DNA of 8,139 bases from Flavobacteriales bacterium. GTDB taxonomy: Bacteria > Bacteroidota > Bacteroidia > Flavobacteriales > BACL11. The notes below the pieces were generated by a model, which saw nothing but the letters and a program-made list of their open reading frames with translations, was not told where the DNA came from and searched no databases. Positions 1 to 6,967 of the stretch are shown here, in pieces (position 1 is the stretch's first letter; each line of letters opens with the position of its first letter). The stretch covers positions 1-8,139 of the forward strand of contig PCBP01000031.1 of NCBI GenBank assembly GCA_002730985.1. The letters are read 5' to 3'. The position numbers and the translations under genes are program-made.

Positions 1-1850
1 CAAAAGGGGGGTTTCCTGCAAGGTTCGGCGGAAGATTGTCTTCTGTTTTACAGATTGATATGAAAGAAGGAAATATGAAGGAGTTTAAAGGAGATGCAAC
101 AATTGGCTTAATTTCCTCTAAATTAACTCTTGAAGGTCCAATTATTAAAGATAGAACATCTTTTATAATAGCTGGAAGAAGAACTTATGCTGATCTATTT
201 ACTAGACCATTTATGCCAGCAAGTACTGATCTTACTTTATATTTTTATGATTTAAATGCAAAGATTAATCATAGATTTTCTGAAAAAGATCGAATTTATT
301 TAAGTGCTTATATGGGTAATGATGCTTTTGGTATAGATTATGATTCTAGTCAGGAAGGAGGGAAAGGAGGTGAGGGGTCTTCAGAGGATGGAACTTTAAA
401 TTTTGGCTTAGGCTATGGCAATATTACATCAACATTAAGATGGAATCACTTATTTTCAGATAAATTATTTAGTAACACTACGCTAACTTACAGTAGATAT
501 TCTTTTAATACTAATTTCGGTCTTTCATCTACTTACTCTACTGGTCTTGGAGATGAAAATTTTAATATCAATTTCGGTTATCTTGCAGGTATTGAAGATT
601 TCGGGGGAAAAATAGATTTTGAGTATAATCCAAATCCAAATCATGATATTAAGTTTGGGATATCTTATACCAATCATCACTTCTTTCCAGGAGAGACCAA
701 TCTAGACTATTCAATTGACTATCCTTCTTTTGATACGACAAATCAAGATGTAATTGTTGACACGATACTTAATTTCTCTGGTAATACGAATGTACATGAG
801 ATGTTCTTCTATGTCGAGGACAATGTTAAACTTAATAATAGATTGCAAGCAAATATTGGTTTGCATGTAGGTTTTTATTCTTTAGCTGACAGTACAGATT
901 TTAAATATGATCAAGGAAGAGTCACTCTCAGTCCAATTCTTGCAGATAAAATAAGTGATATTAATTCTTATTCTTTCCAGCCAAGGATTTCTGCAAGATA
1001 TCTGATAAATGATGATTGGTCTATAAAGGCATCATATGCGAAGATGCAGCAGAATATCCACTTATTATCTAATTCATCTGTTGGCTTCCCTAGTGATATT
1101 TGGGTGCCGGCGATTGATAGTATACCTCCTCAGACTTCTGAGCAATGGGCAGCAAATATTACAACACAGTTTTATAATGGTCAGTTTGAGTTGAGTTTAG
1201 AAGGTTATTACAAAACTATGAAAGATTTAATTGCCTATAAGGCAGGTTATTCTAATCTAGAAAGCACTGAGCCATGGCAGAATTCTGTAGAGACTGGAGG
1301 GGAGGGGGAATCATATGGAGCGGAGCTTTTTCTGCAAAAGAAAAAAGGTGAAACTACCGGATGGATTGGTTATACGCTGTCTTGGACAAATAGAAAGTTT
1401 GATAATATTAATTTTGGAGAATGGTTTCCTTATAAATATGACAGAAGACATGATTTTTCTTTAGTTATTTCACATAAGTTTAATGAAAAATGGGATATTG
1501 GTGCTACTTGGGTTTATGGAACTGGAAACGCCTTAACCTTTCCTCAAGGTATTTATTTAGGTATGCCTCAGTCTTATGGCTTTCAAGACCAAATTGATGT
1601 TGAGTCTGTTGAATCTTACGGAGGTAGAAACTCTTCAAGACTACCTGCATATCACAGATTAGATTTTGCAGTTAATAAGCATAGTAAAAAAAGAAACTTT
1701 GAAAGTACGTGGACTTTAGGTGCTTATAACATTTATAATAGAAAGAATCCTTGGTTTGCTTACTTAGACTATGAGAATGATACTAGAGCTGCAAAACAAG
1801 TCTCCCTTTTCCCTATAATTCCATCTATTTCTTATCGAATACAATTTTAA
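1..1850 (+). CDS. TonB-dependent outer-membrane receptor, 5' truncated by window edge
   Basis: This is an outer-membrane beta-barrel receptor for active uptake of a substrate that I cannot name. The frame is open from base 3, so the TTG at position 36 is internal and not a true start; 615 residues are visible. The first residues (KGGFPARFGGRLSSVL) are the typical end of the plug domain of Bacteroidota receptors that carry a carboxypeptidase-like N-terminal domain. Next come alternating aromatic-rich beta strands and polar loops, including Gly/Glu/Ser-rich loops near 345-380 and 1296-1312 that are probably extracellular. The protein ends in an aromatic strand, SYRIQF, the usual BAM recognition signal. 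Full-length relatives run to about 800 residues, so the signal peptide, the N-terminal domain and most of the plug are missing. The DUF4249-type lipoprotein starts 2 bases after the stop, which implies one transcript and a receptor-plus-lipoprotein unit. The family call is firm; the substrate is unknown. Confidence 0.93.
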   Translation, partial: KGGFPARFGGRLSSVLQIDMKEGNMKEFKGDATIGLISSKLTLEGPIIKDRTSFIIAGRRTYADLFTRPFMPASTDLTLYFYDLNAKINHRFSEKDRIYLSAYMGNDAFGIDYDSSQEGGKGGEGSSEDGTLNFGLGYGNITSTLRWNHLFSDKLFSNTTLTYSRYSFNTNFGLSSTYSTGLGDENFNINFGYLAGIEDFGGKIDFEYNPNPNHDIKFGISYTNHHFFPGETNLDYSIDYPSFDTTNQDVIVDTILNFSGNTNVHEMFFYVEDNVKLNNRLQANIGLHVGFYSLADSTDFKYDQGRVTLSPILADKISDINSYSFQPRISARYLINDDWSIKASYAKMQQNIHLLSNSSVGFPSDIWVPAIDSIPPQTSEQWAANITTQFYNGQFELSLEGYYKTMKDLIAYKAGYSNLESTEPWQNSVETGGEGESYGAELFLQKKKGETTGWIGYTLSWTNRKFDNINFGEWFPYKYDRRHDFSLVISHKFNEKWDIGATWVYGTGNALTFPQGIYLGMPQSYGFQDQIDVESVESYGGRNSSRLPAYHRLDFAVNKHSKKRNFESTWTLGAYNIYNRKNPWFAYLDYENDTRAAKQVSLFPIIPSISYRIQF

Positions 1851-1852
1851 TC

Positions 1853-2818
1853 ATGAAATATATTTTATCTACTACATTATTATTTAGTCTAATTCTTATT
1901 TCCTGTGATATGGAAACAGTTATTGATTTAGATATCCCACCACATGATCCCGTCTTAGTTTTAAATGGCATATTGGATACAGATACTAATGCTCAATTAG
2001 TTGTTTCTCATTCAGTAGGGGCTTTTTCTAATAGCAATCCTTCATTTATTAATAATGCTAATGTTATGCTTTATAAGAACAATCAATTTGTTGATTCTTT
2101 ATATCCAGATACTAATGTAATAGATGTGGAATATTTGAATGAATATACTGTCAGTTACTTACCAATGTATTATTATAAAAGTGATTATATCCCAGAAAAA
2201 GATGCTAATTACAGAATAGAGGTAAGTCATTCAGATTACAATCCAATATCAGCAGAGACTTCTATTCCAGATGATATTACTTTATATAATATTGATATAG
2301 ATACAACTTCAAGTGAAGAAAAGATAGGATTTACTTTTAGTTTTGATGATGATGCTAATGAGCAGAATTATTATAGATTAAAGTTGTTCTCATCATGTAT
2401 TAAATCTTGGTATGATGCATCTGGAAATTTAATAGAGGGGGAGCGTTTTAGAGGAGATGCTTGGTTTTTTTCAAATGACCCTTCATTTCCGGCAGGGGTA
2501 CCTTTTGAGGGCTATACCTTCGAAGGAAGTAATGTGGTTTTCACGGATGCTTTATTCAACGGACAGCAAAAGACTATTACATTAGATGTAGAATCAGAGC
2601 TTAAGTATGCAGATTGTGATACAGTGATTATTAGATTTTCGACGTTTAGTAATGATACCTATAGTTATTACAATTCATTGGGAGAGCATTCGGATAAAGG
2701 AGAGTTAGGTCTTTTTGGAGGCGAGGTTATACCGGTTTATTCGAATGTTGAAAATGGTTTAGGAGTCTTAATTTCGACTAATTCCCAGAAAATATATTTA
2801 AAACCTTTTTCGGACTAA
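1853..2818 (+). CDS. DUF4249-like outer-membrane lipoprotein paired with the TonB receptor
   Basis: A 321-residue lipoprotein. Its N-terminus has a short basic start, a hydrophobic core and a lipobox LISC with the lipidated Cys at residue 18, so it should be exported and anchored by signal peptidase II processing. The mature start (ETVIDLDIPPHDPVLVLNG) and the following beta-rich region resemble DUF4249 proteins, which in Bacteroidota are often encoded right after carboxypeptidase-like TonB receptors. The ATG lies 2 bases after the receptor stop, with no promoter or ribosome-binding site of its own visible, so translational coupling is likely. By analogy with other receptor-lipoprotein pairs it may sit at the cell surface and help capture substrate; that role is inferred. 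The length is normal for the family and the frame is intact. Confidence 0.82.
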   Translation: MKYILSTTLLFSLILISCDMETVIDLDIPPHDPVLVLNGILDTDTNAQLVVSHSVGAFSNSNPSFINNANVMLYKNNQFVDSLYPDTNVIDVEYLNEYTVSYLPMYYYKSDYIPEKDANYRIEVSHSDYNPISAETSIPDDITLYNIDIDTTSSEEKIGFTFSFDDDANEQNYYRLKLFSSCIKSWYDASGNLIEGERFRGDAWFFSNDPSFPAGVPFEGYTFEGSNVVFTDALFNGQQKTITLDVESELKYADCDTVIIRFSTFSNDTYSYYNSLGEHSDKGELGLFGGEVIPVYSNVENGLGVLISTNSQKIYLKPFSD

Positions 2819-2859
2819 TCTCTATTTTATTTAGCGCTCTTTTTTAGTTAAATATTAGC

Positions 2860-2867
2860 TATATTTG
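2860..2867 (+). promoter_or_regulatory. Bacteroidota-type -7 element (TAnnTTTG) upstream of the kelch gene
   Basis: The octamer TATATTTG matches the Bacteroidota housekeeping -7 consensus TAnnTTTG. It ends only 4 bases before the ATG at 2872, so transcription would begin at or next to the start codon. No good TTG -33 element lies about 19 bases upstream. The DUF4249 gene ends at 2818 and no terminator is visible between, so read-through from the upstream operon is also possible. Confidence 0.5.
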
Positions 2868-2871
2868 TAGC

Positions 2872-4626
2872 ATGAAAAAAATATTATTTTTATTTGCTGT
2901 AATTCCTCTTTTTTTGTTTTCCCAATCATGGAATCAAGTGTCTAGCTTTATTGAAGATGGTAGGCATCACCCAATTACTTTCTCAAATAATAACTTTGGC
3001 TTTGTTATGTCAGGCAGTTATTTGACTGATGCATATAAATATGACAAATTAAATAATACTTGGATGCAATTACAAAATATACCTTTTAGCGGTAGGGGAT
3101 ATTCATATGGCGTGTCATTAGGTGATAAAGCTTATATGGGATTTGGCTCTGACTCAAATGGATCATATCCAACAGATTGGTGGGAATATGATATGATTAA
3201 TGATACTTGGTTGCAATTAGCAAATTTTCCTGGTGATGGGAGACAGCATCCTGCAATGGTTATTGTTAATAATAAGATTTATATTGGCTGTGGAGGAAAT
3301 AGTAATGGCAATCAAAATGATTGGTGGGAGTATGATATATTAACGGATATCTGGACACAAAAAAGTGATCTAATAGGTAATAGTAGACATCATCCATATT
3401 ATTTTGGTATTGGCAATTATGCCTATGTTGGTTTCGGTCATGGAAGTTCTTTTGGGCCAGGTAGCAATCCATCATCATCATCATATATTTATAATGACTT
3501 TTATAGATATAATCCTTCTAATGATTCATGGCTGCGTCTTTCAGATTTTCCGGGTGAAGCTAGAGTCGCTGGCACTCAGTTTTCATATGATGCCAAAGGA
3601 TATGTTCTAAGTGGTGACGGTGATGATCATGGTCCTTTGTCTAGTGGTGAATTTTGGGAGTATAACCCTACAAGTGATTCTTGGATACAATTAATTTCTC
3701 ATCCAGGTGGTGCAATATGGGCTCCAGGTAATTTTGTTATTGGTTGTGATGTGTATTTTTTATTAGGGCAAAATTGGAACTCAAATATTGGCACCTATCC
3801 AATTAATGTTTATAAGTATAAGTTAAGTGAAGATTGTGGGTGTACTGATGTTTTAGCTTACAATTTTTCAAATCTTGCTATTTATGATGATGGTAGCTGT
3901 TGTTATATTACTGGTTGTACTGATCCGCTGGCTTTAAATTTTGATAGTTTATCCTGCTATGATGATGGTTCATGTATAACACCTGTAGTTGGATGTACTA
4001 ACCCATTAGCATCTAATTTTGATCCTTATGCTAATACAACAACTGCTTATGGAGGTGCTATTGATAACTCTTTTGGTACTGGCGGTTATTTTAATGGAGA
4101 TCAGCACCTTATATTTAATTCCAATAAGCAATGTATTATTAAGTCTGCTTTGATTGATTCTGAGTCTGCTAATATTATAACCTTTGAGTTAAGAAATAGT
4201 AGTGGTGTAGTGATAGATGATACAACATTAAATGTTACACCTGGTGAACAGAGAATAGATTTAGGATTTGATGTGCCGATAGGTAGTGATATGCAGTTAG
4301 GCGTATCAGGCAATTCATTGCAAAACAGTGGTTTGTATAGAAATAATACAAATGCTGCCTATCCTTATGATATAGCTTCAGTAATAGAGGTCGCAAGTTC
4401 TAGTGCCAATTCTAATCCTTTTGATTACTATTATTTCTTTTATAATATTGAGGTTGAGGTCGTCTGTCAAGATATATCAATCATAATTAATGAGCACACG
4501 ATAAATAAAAGTAAAATTCTTAGAATAACGGATGTATTAGGAAGAGGCTCTAAAGAGATTAAAAATCAACCTCTCTTTTATATTTACGATAATGGGAAAG
4601 TAGAGAAAAAAATAATTCTTGAATAA
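2872..4626 (+). CDS. Secreted kelch-repeat protein with GCTD cysteine modules and T9SS C-terminal sorting domain
   Basis: A 584-residue secreted protein. Residues 1-18 are a Sec signal peptide. Residues 28-318 hold six kelch-type repeats (about 28-72, 73-121, 122-169, 170-227, 228-279, 280-318) with the hallmark Gly-rich strand, a W/Y-x-Y and a terminal Trp (for example DWWEYD...DTWLQL), predicted to fold as a beta-propeller. Three cysteine modules follow (GCTD/N...N-F...DDGSC) at about 323-343, 348-368 and 374-388, the third losing its DDGSC end. Residues 396-530 form a beta-rich domain of a type I associate with secreted marine Bacteroidota proteins. Residues 534-584 match a type A T9SS sorting domain (ITDVLGRGSKEI, then YIYDNGKVEKKIILE), so export by type IX secretion and attachment to or release from the surface is expected. 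Ligand and function are unknown. His-containing repeat starts (RHHP, RQHP, RHHP at residues 31, 124 and 172) recur in the propeller. Confidence 0.88.
   Translation: MKKILFLFAVIPLFLFSQSWNQVSSFIEDGRHHPITFSNNNFGFVMSGSYLTDAYKYDKLNNTWMQLQNIPFSGRGYSYGVSLGDKAYMGFGSDSNGSYPTDWWEYDMINDTWLQLANFPGDGRQHPAMVIVNNKIYIGCGGNSNGNQNDWWEYDILTDIWTQKSDLIGNSRHHPYYFGIGNYAYVGFGHGSSFGPGSNPSSSSYIYNDFYRYNPSNDSWLRLSDFPGEARVAGTQFSYDAKGYVLSGDGDDHGPLSSGEFWEYNPTSDSWIQLISHPGGAIWAPGNFVIGCDVYFLLGQNWNSNIGTYPINVYKYKLSEDCGCTDVLAYNFSNLAIYDDGSCCYITGCTDPLALNFDSLSCYDDGSCITPVVGCTNPLASNFDPYANTTTAYGGAIDNSFGTGGYFNGDQHLIFNSNKQCIIKSALIDSESANIITFELRNSSGVVIDDTTLNVTPGEQRIDLGFDVPIGSDMQLGVSGNSLQNSGLYRNNTNAAYPYDIASVIEVASSSANSNPFDYYYFFYNIEVEVVCQDISIIINEHTINKSKILRITDVLGRGSKEIKNQPLFYIYDNGKVEKKIILE
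3838..4035 (+). repeat. Three tandem GCT(D/N)..DDGSC cysteine modules in the kelch protein
   Basis: This is a protein-level repeat with a period of 25-26 codons. Copies begin at 3838, 3913 and 3991. The first two run from GCTD to DDGSC (3838-3900 and 3913-3975). The third has GCTN and NFDP but switches into a new sequence at about 4036 without the acidic DDGSC end. Each complete copy has two Cys and an acidic turn, which suggests a small disulfide-stabilised, possibly ion-binding linker; the binding role is inference. Confidence 0.8.
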
Positions 4627-4635
4627 ATAAAAACA

Positions 4636-4643
4636 TGTTTTTG
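4636..4643 (+). promoter_or_regulatory. Weak -7-like element before the small lipoprotein gene
   Basis: TGTTTTTG differs from the TAnnTTTG consensus at one fixed position. It ends 4 bases before the ATG at 4648, exactly the spacing seen at the kelch gene. No -33 element is visible at the expected distance. Only 21 bases separate the kelch stop from this ATG, so co-transcription is equally likely. Confidence 0.25.
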
Positions 4644-4647
4644 TTAG

Positions 4648-5259
4648 ATGAAATATTTATATATAGTATTTGGATTCTTTATTAGTATATTTTTTATGTC
4701 GTGTCAAATACTTGATGATCGAATCCCCGGCTGTACTGATCTTAATGCTTATAACTATGATGATTATCAGAATGCTAATGTTGACGATGGGAGCTGTATT
4801 TATGGAATTATGGGGGGTATTTGGAGACCATTCTTGTCAACAGACTCAGGATTTATTAATTTTATAGATAATGGTATTACTATATATGATAGTATAGTTT
4901 ATTTTAATCAACCAGACCCTGAACTAATATTTCTTTCTTATATTAGATCCCAATGGGCCTCTAGAATTGATCCTTTTTATGATAGCGGAACATTTTCATA
5001 TAATAGGCCTGGAGATTGTAATGTATGTGAAGGGTCATATTCGACTAATGGAAATCTTCTTGATTTAAACTTTAAATCTTGGGCAGGTCCGGGCATTTAT
5101 GATTATGATACTATTAAAGCAGCTAATCTTTTAACACTATCAAGAGATACACTTATTTTTTCTTACGGCATTAATAGTATCGATAGCTCTAATCAAGTGG
5201 TAACTCATTCCAATATTTCTAGAACAGTTTATTTTTATAGAGAATTTGGTTTTTGGTAG
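4648..5259 (+). CDS. Small lipoprotein with one GCTD..DDGSC module, function unknown
   Basis: A 203-residue protein that I do not recognise as a named family. The N-terminus is a lipoprotein signal: a hydrophobic stretch to residue 16, then FMSC with the lipidated Cys at 19. Residues 28-50 are one cysteine module (GCTDLNAYNYDD...NVDDGSC) of the kind repeated in the preceding kelch protein. The rest is beta-rich and begins GIMGGIWRPF, which recalls small lipocalin-like lipoproteins of Bacteroidota, but that is a weak resemblance. A CxxC pair lies at residues 124-127 (DCNVCEG). The gene starts 21 bases after the kelch gene in the same direction and ends just before the terminator shared with ssrA. 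It is probably tethered to a membrane, while its kelch neighbour is secreted. Confidence 0.72.
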   Translation: MKYLYIVFGFFISIFFMSCQILDDRIPGCTDLNAYNYDDYQNANVDDGSCIYGIMGGIWRPFLSTDSGFINFIDNGITIYDSIVYFNQPDPELIFLSYIRSQWASRIDPFYDSGTFSYNRPGDCNVCEGSYSTNGNLLDLNFKSWAGPGIYDYDTIKAANLLTLSRDTLIFSYGINSIDSSNQVVTHSNISRTVYFYREFGFW

Positions 5260-5260
5260 T

Positions 5261-5278
5261 TGATATATATGATATATA
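5261..5278. repeat. Two tandem copies of a 9-base AT-rich unit
   Basis: TGATATATA occurs twice head to tail between the small lipoprotein stop and the terminator hairpin. It may be simple-sequence noise in an AT-rich spacer. Confidence 0.6.
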
Positions 5279-5280
5279 GA

Positions 5281-5304
5281 AAACCCACTCGATTGAGTGG
5301 GTTT
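5281..5304. terminator. Intrinsic terminator between convergent lipoprotein gene and ssrA
   Basis: A perfect 10-base-pair stem (AAACCCACTC / GAGTGGGTTT) closes a GATT loop. On the plus strand the 3' arm runs into TTTATTTTT; on the minus strand the hairpin lies 5 bases beyond the tmRNA 3' CCA and is followed by TTTTC. It can therefore end transcription from both sides, with the stronger U-tract on the plus strand. Confidence 0.85.
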
Positions 5305-5309
5305 ATTTT

Positions 5310-5678
5310 TGGTGGAGCTGGGGGGTATCGAACCCCCGTCCAAACAAGGGGTAGAATAGATTTCTACATGTTTATCTGATTTTGGTTTTCGAAATTAGGC
5401 AGGAAATAAGCAACCAAACCTAATCCTTAGCTTTTTAAAATTTCGCTAGTATATAAAAGCAATAAACTACCTATCTTGAAATTGATTATGCCTCATATTT
5501 TATAGGAATCAAGAGGTCCTATAAAAGAGACAAAAGCTTACATAATTATATAAATTAAGCAGCTAAAGCGTAATTATTATCGCCATTTAAAAAAATGAAT
5601 TTTGATATTTACGAGCTAAAATACAATGCTCGACATGCTTACTATTTAACGCGCTTGCTGTCAAATCCAGTCAGCCCC
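5310..5678 (-). ncRNA. ssrA: Transfer-messenger RNA (tmRNA)
   Basis: One-piece tmRNA of 369 nt that rescues stalled ribosomes with SmpB and tags the unfinished protein for degradation. The mature 5' end GGGGCTG pairs with 3' CAGCTCC, with one G-U pair, followed by the discriminator A and an encoded CCA at 5310-5312. Close to the 3' end is a tRNA-like T-arm with a GGGGG/CCCCC stem and a TTCGATA loop. The 5' part contains GGATTTGACAG, as in other tmRNAs. The tag frame (5555-5584) encodes GDNNYALAA. The gene has its own -7 element at 5699-5706 and a terminator at 5281-5304. A leader of about 15 nt would be removed by RNase P and a few 3' bases trimmed. All diagnostic parts are present, so the call is firm; end positions come from the acceptor stem. 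Confidence 0.96.
5555..5584 (-). other. tmRNA tag reading frame (GDNNYALAA, then stop)
   Basis: Read on the minus strand, the codons GGC GAT AAT AAT TAC GCT TTA GCT GCT TAA encode the proteolysis tag. The C-terminal ALAA is the usual signal for ClpXP-type proteases. GGC as resume codon is inferred from similarity to GENNYALAA-type tags in Bacteroidota. Confidence 0.9.
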
Positions 5679-5698
5679 ATGAAATTAATGAACGACTG

Positions 5699-5706
5699 CA
5701 AATTTA
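5699..5706 (-). promoter_or_regulatory. -7 element of the ssrA promoter
   Basis: On the minus strand the octamer TAAATTTG is an exact match to TAnnTTTG. It lies 20 bases upstream of the mature tmRNA 5' end at 5678, leaving room for a short leader that RNase P removes. No clear TTG -33 box is seen upstream. It is divergent from the promoter of the oxidoreductase gene, whose -7 box lies 33 bases away. Confidence 0.65.
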
Positions 5707-5716
5707 CATAATTCTA

Positions 5717-5746
5717 TTGCTATGTAATACTCATTTTTTAATTTTG
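5717..5746 (+). promoter_or_regulatory. Promoter of the oxidoreductase gene (TTG, 19-base spacer, TAATTTTG)
   Basis: TTG at 5717-5719 and TAATTTTG at 5739-5746 match the Bacteroidota -33 and -7 elements with a 19-base spacer, the best promoter in the window. Transcription would start near 5752, giving a leader of about 13 nt. This makes the in-frame TTG at 5717 a promoter box and not a start codon, so the gene start is placed at 5765. Confidence 0.65.
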
Positions 5747-5764
5747 TATTTAAAAGTGCTAATA

Positions 5765-6967
5765 ATGAAGATAGGATTACTAAGAGAGGAAAAAATTCCA
5801 GCAGACAGGAGAGTTGTTTTAACTCCAAAACAGTGCAAAAGAGTTAAGATGTTATTTCCTGATTTGGAATTAATAGTTCAAAGTAGTGATGTTAGATGTT
5901 TTACTAATGAGGAATATATCTCTGAAGGAATAAAGGTGATGCATGATATAAGTGATTGTGATATACTCTTTGGTGTAAAAGAGGTTCCAAAAAGATTATT
6001 GATACCTAATAAGACATACCTTTATTTCTCACATACTATTAAGAAACAACCATATAACAGAGATCTACTTGTTAAGATGTTAGAATTAAGAATTAAAATG
6101 GTTGATTATGAGGTTTTGAGAAACAAGGAAGGAGAAAGACTACTGGGATTTGGAAGGTATGCAGGTATTGTAGGAGCTTATAATGGCTTTTTAACATATG
6201 GCTTGAGATCTGAGAGATATACTTTAAAAGCAGCGCATCAATGTAAGGATAGAGAAGAGATAGAAGGTGAGTTAAAGAACCTAACTTTAGATAATGAGAA
6301 AATAATTATCACTGGTAATGGTAGAGTAGGGAGGGGGATAATGGAGATTATGAATAAATCTGGCATTAAACAGGTCTCGGTTGATGAATTCTTAAATTCA
6401 ACATTCCAGGAAGCTGTCTTTGTTCATCTTAACACTATGGATTATAACGAAAGAATAGATGGATTGCCTTCAGATAAATATGATTTTTATAGTAATCCTC
6501 AATTATACAAATCATCATTCAAAAAATTTACTAGAAGAGCGGATATATTTATAGCTGGTCATTATTACGCCTCTGGCTCTCCATACTTATTTACTAGAGA
6601 GGATGCTAAGTCACATGATTTCAATTTAAAAGTTATTGCTGATATTTCCTGTGATATTGATGGTCCAGTCGCTTCAACTATCCGTCCTTCAACTATAAGC
6701 AACCCTATTTATGGTTATCATCCGATAACCGAACAAGAAGTTTACTTTAAAGAAGAAGATTCAATCGCAGTAATGGCAGTAAGTAATTTGCCATGTGAAT
6801 TACCTAAAGATGCTTCTGAGGATTTTGGGAATGATATTATAGAGAGAGTTTTACCTTCCTTGATTAATGGAGATGATGAACAAATAATCTCCAATGGAAC
6901 AATCTGTAGTGAAGGCAATTTGAATCCAAACTTTGAATATTTGAGGCAATATATTAATGGTGATTAG
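5765..6967 (+). CDS. NAD(P)-dependent oxidoreductase, alanine dehydrogenase/PNT and saccharopine dehydrogenase (lysine-forming) superfamily
   Basis: A 400-residue cytosolic dehydrogenase. The N-terminus MKIGLLREEKIPADRRVVLTP is the classic opening of the alanine dehydrogenase/transhydrogenase N-terminal domain. GVKEVP (Lys72) and SHTIKKQ (His90) match the spacing of the Lys/His catalytic pair of lysine-forming saccharopine dehydrogenase. FGRYAGIVGAYNGF is at 129-142, the Rossmann loop TGNGRVGRG at 183-191, and ADISCDIDGPVAST near 292-304. Closely similar proteins are widespread in Bacteroidota under generic names; whether the substrate is alanine, saccharopine or another amino acid cannot be read from sequence. 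I chose the ATG at 5765 and not the TTG at 5717, because the family begins at MKIG and the TTG falls in the promoter. No Shine-Dalgarno is visible. It is transcribed alone, and its stop overlaps the convergent rpe stop. Confidence 0.88.
   Translation: MKIGLLREEKIPADRRVVLTPKQCKRVKMLFPDLELIVQSSDVRCFTNEEYISEGIKVMHDISDCDILFGVKEVPKRLLIPNKTYLYFSHTIKKQPYNRDLLVKMLELRIKMVDYEVLRNKEGERLLGFGRYAGIVGAYNGFLTYGLRSERYTLKAAHQCKDREEIEGELKNLTLDNEKIIITGNGRVGRGIMEIMNKSGIKQVSVDEFLNSTFQEAVFVHLNTMDYNERIDGLPSDKYDFYSNPQLYKSSFKKFTRRADIFIAGHYYASGSPYLFTREDAKSHDFNLKVIADISCDIDGPVASTIRPSTISNPIYGYHPITEQEVYFKEEDSIAVMAVSNLPCELPKDASEDFGNDIIERVLPSLINGDDEQIISNGTICSEGNLNPNFEYLRQYINGD

Noticed and set aside
36..38. TTG at 36 as the receptor start codon
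   Set aside because: The frame continues upstream to base 3 with conserved plug-domain residues, so the gene is truncated by the window edge.
3266..3610. Small open frames on both strands, including Met-rich and His-rich ones
   Set aside because: They lie inside the kelch coding sequence; the Met and His runs come from CAT/ATG-rich repeats (ATCATCATC) read in other frames.
3838..4035. CRISPR-like repeat array
   Set aside because: The periodicity is at the protein level, the DNA copies are diverged, and they lie in an open coding frame.
4101..4313. Minus-strand open frame of 70 codons
   Set aside because: It is antisense to the well-supported beta-rich domain of the kelch gene and has no recognisable features or start signal.
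4670..4867. Plus-strand open frame of 65 codons
   Set aside because: It overlaps the small lipoprotein in another frame; the lipoprotein has a signal peptide, lipobox and cysteine module.
5310..5340. An ordinary tRNA gene suggested by the T-arm and CCA
   Set aside because: The partner acceptor strand is about 340 bases away and a tag frame lies between, which fits tmRNA and not tRNA.
5140..5343. Minus-strand open frame of 67 codons reaching into the tmRNA 3' end
   Set aside because: It is antisense to the lipoprotein and reads through the terminator and the tmRNA acceptor/T-arm region.
5717..5719. TTG at 5717 as the oxidoreductase start
   Set aside because: It adds 16 residues not typical of the family and coincides with the -33 promoter box; ATG at 5765 gives the family N-terminus.
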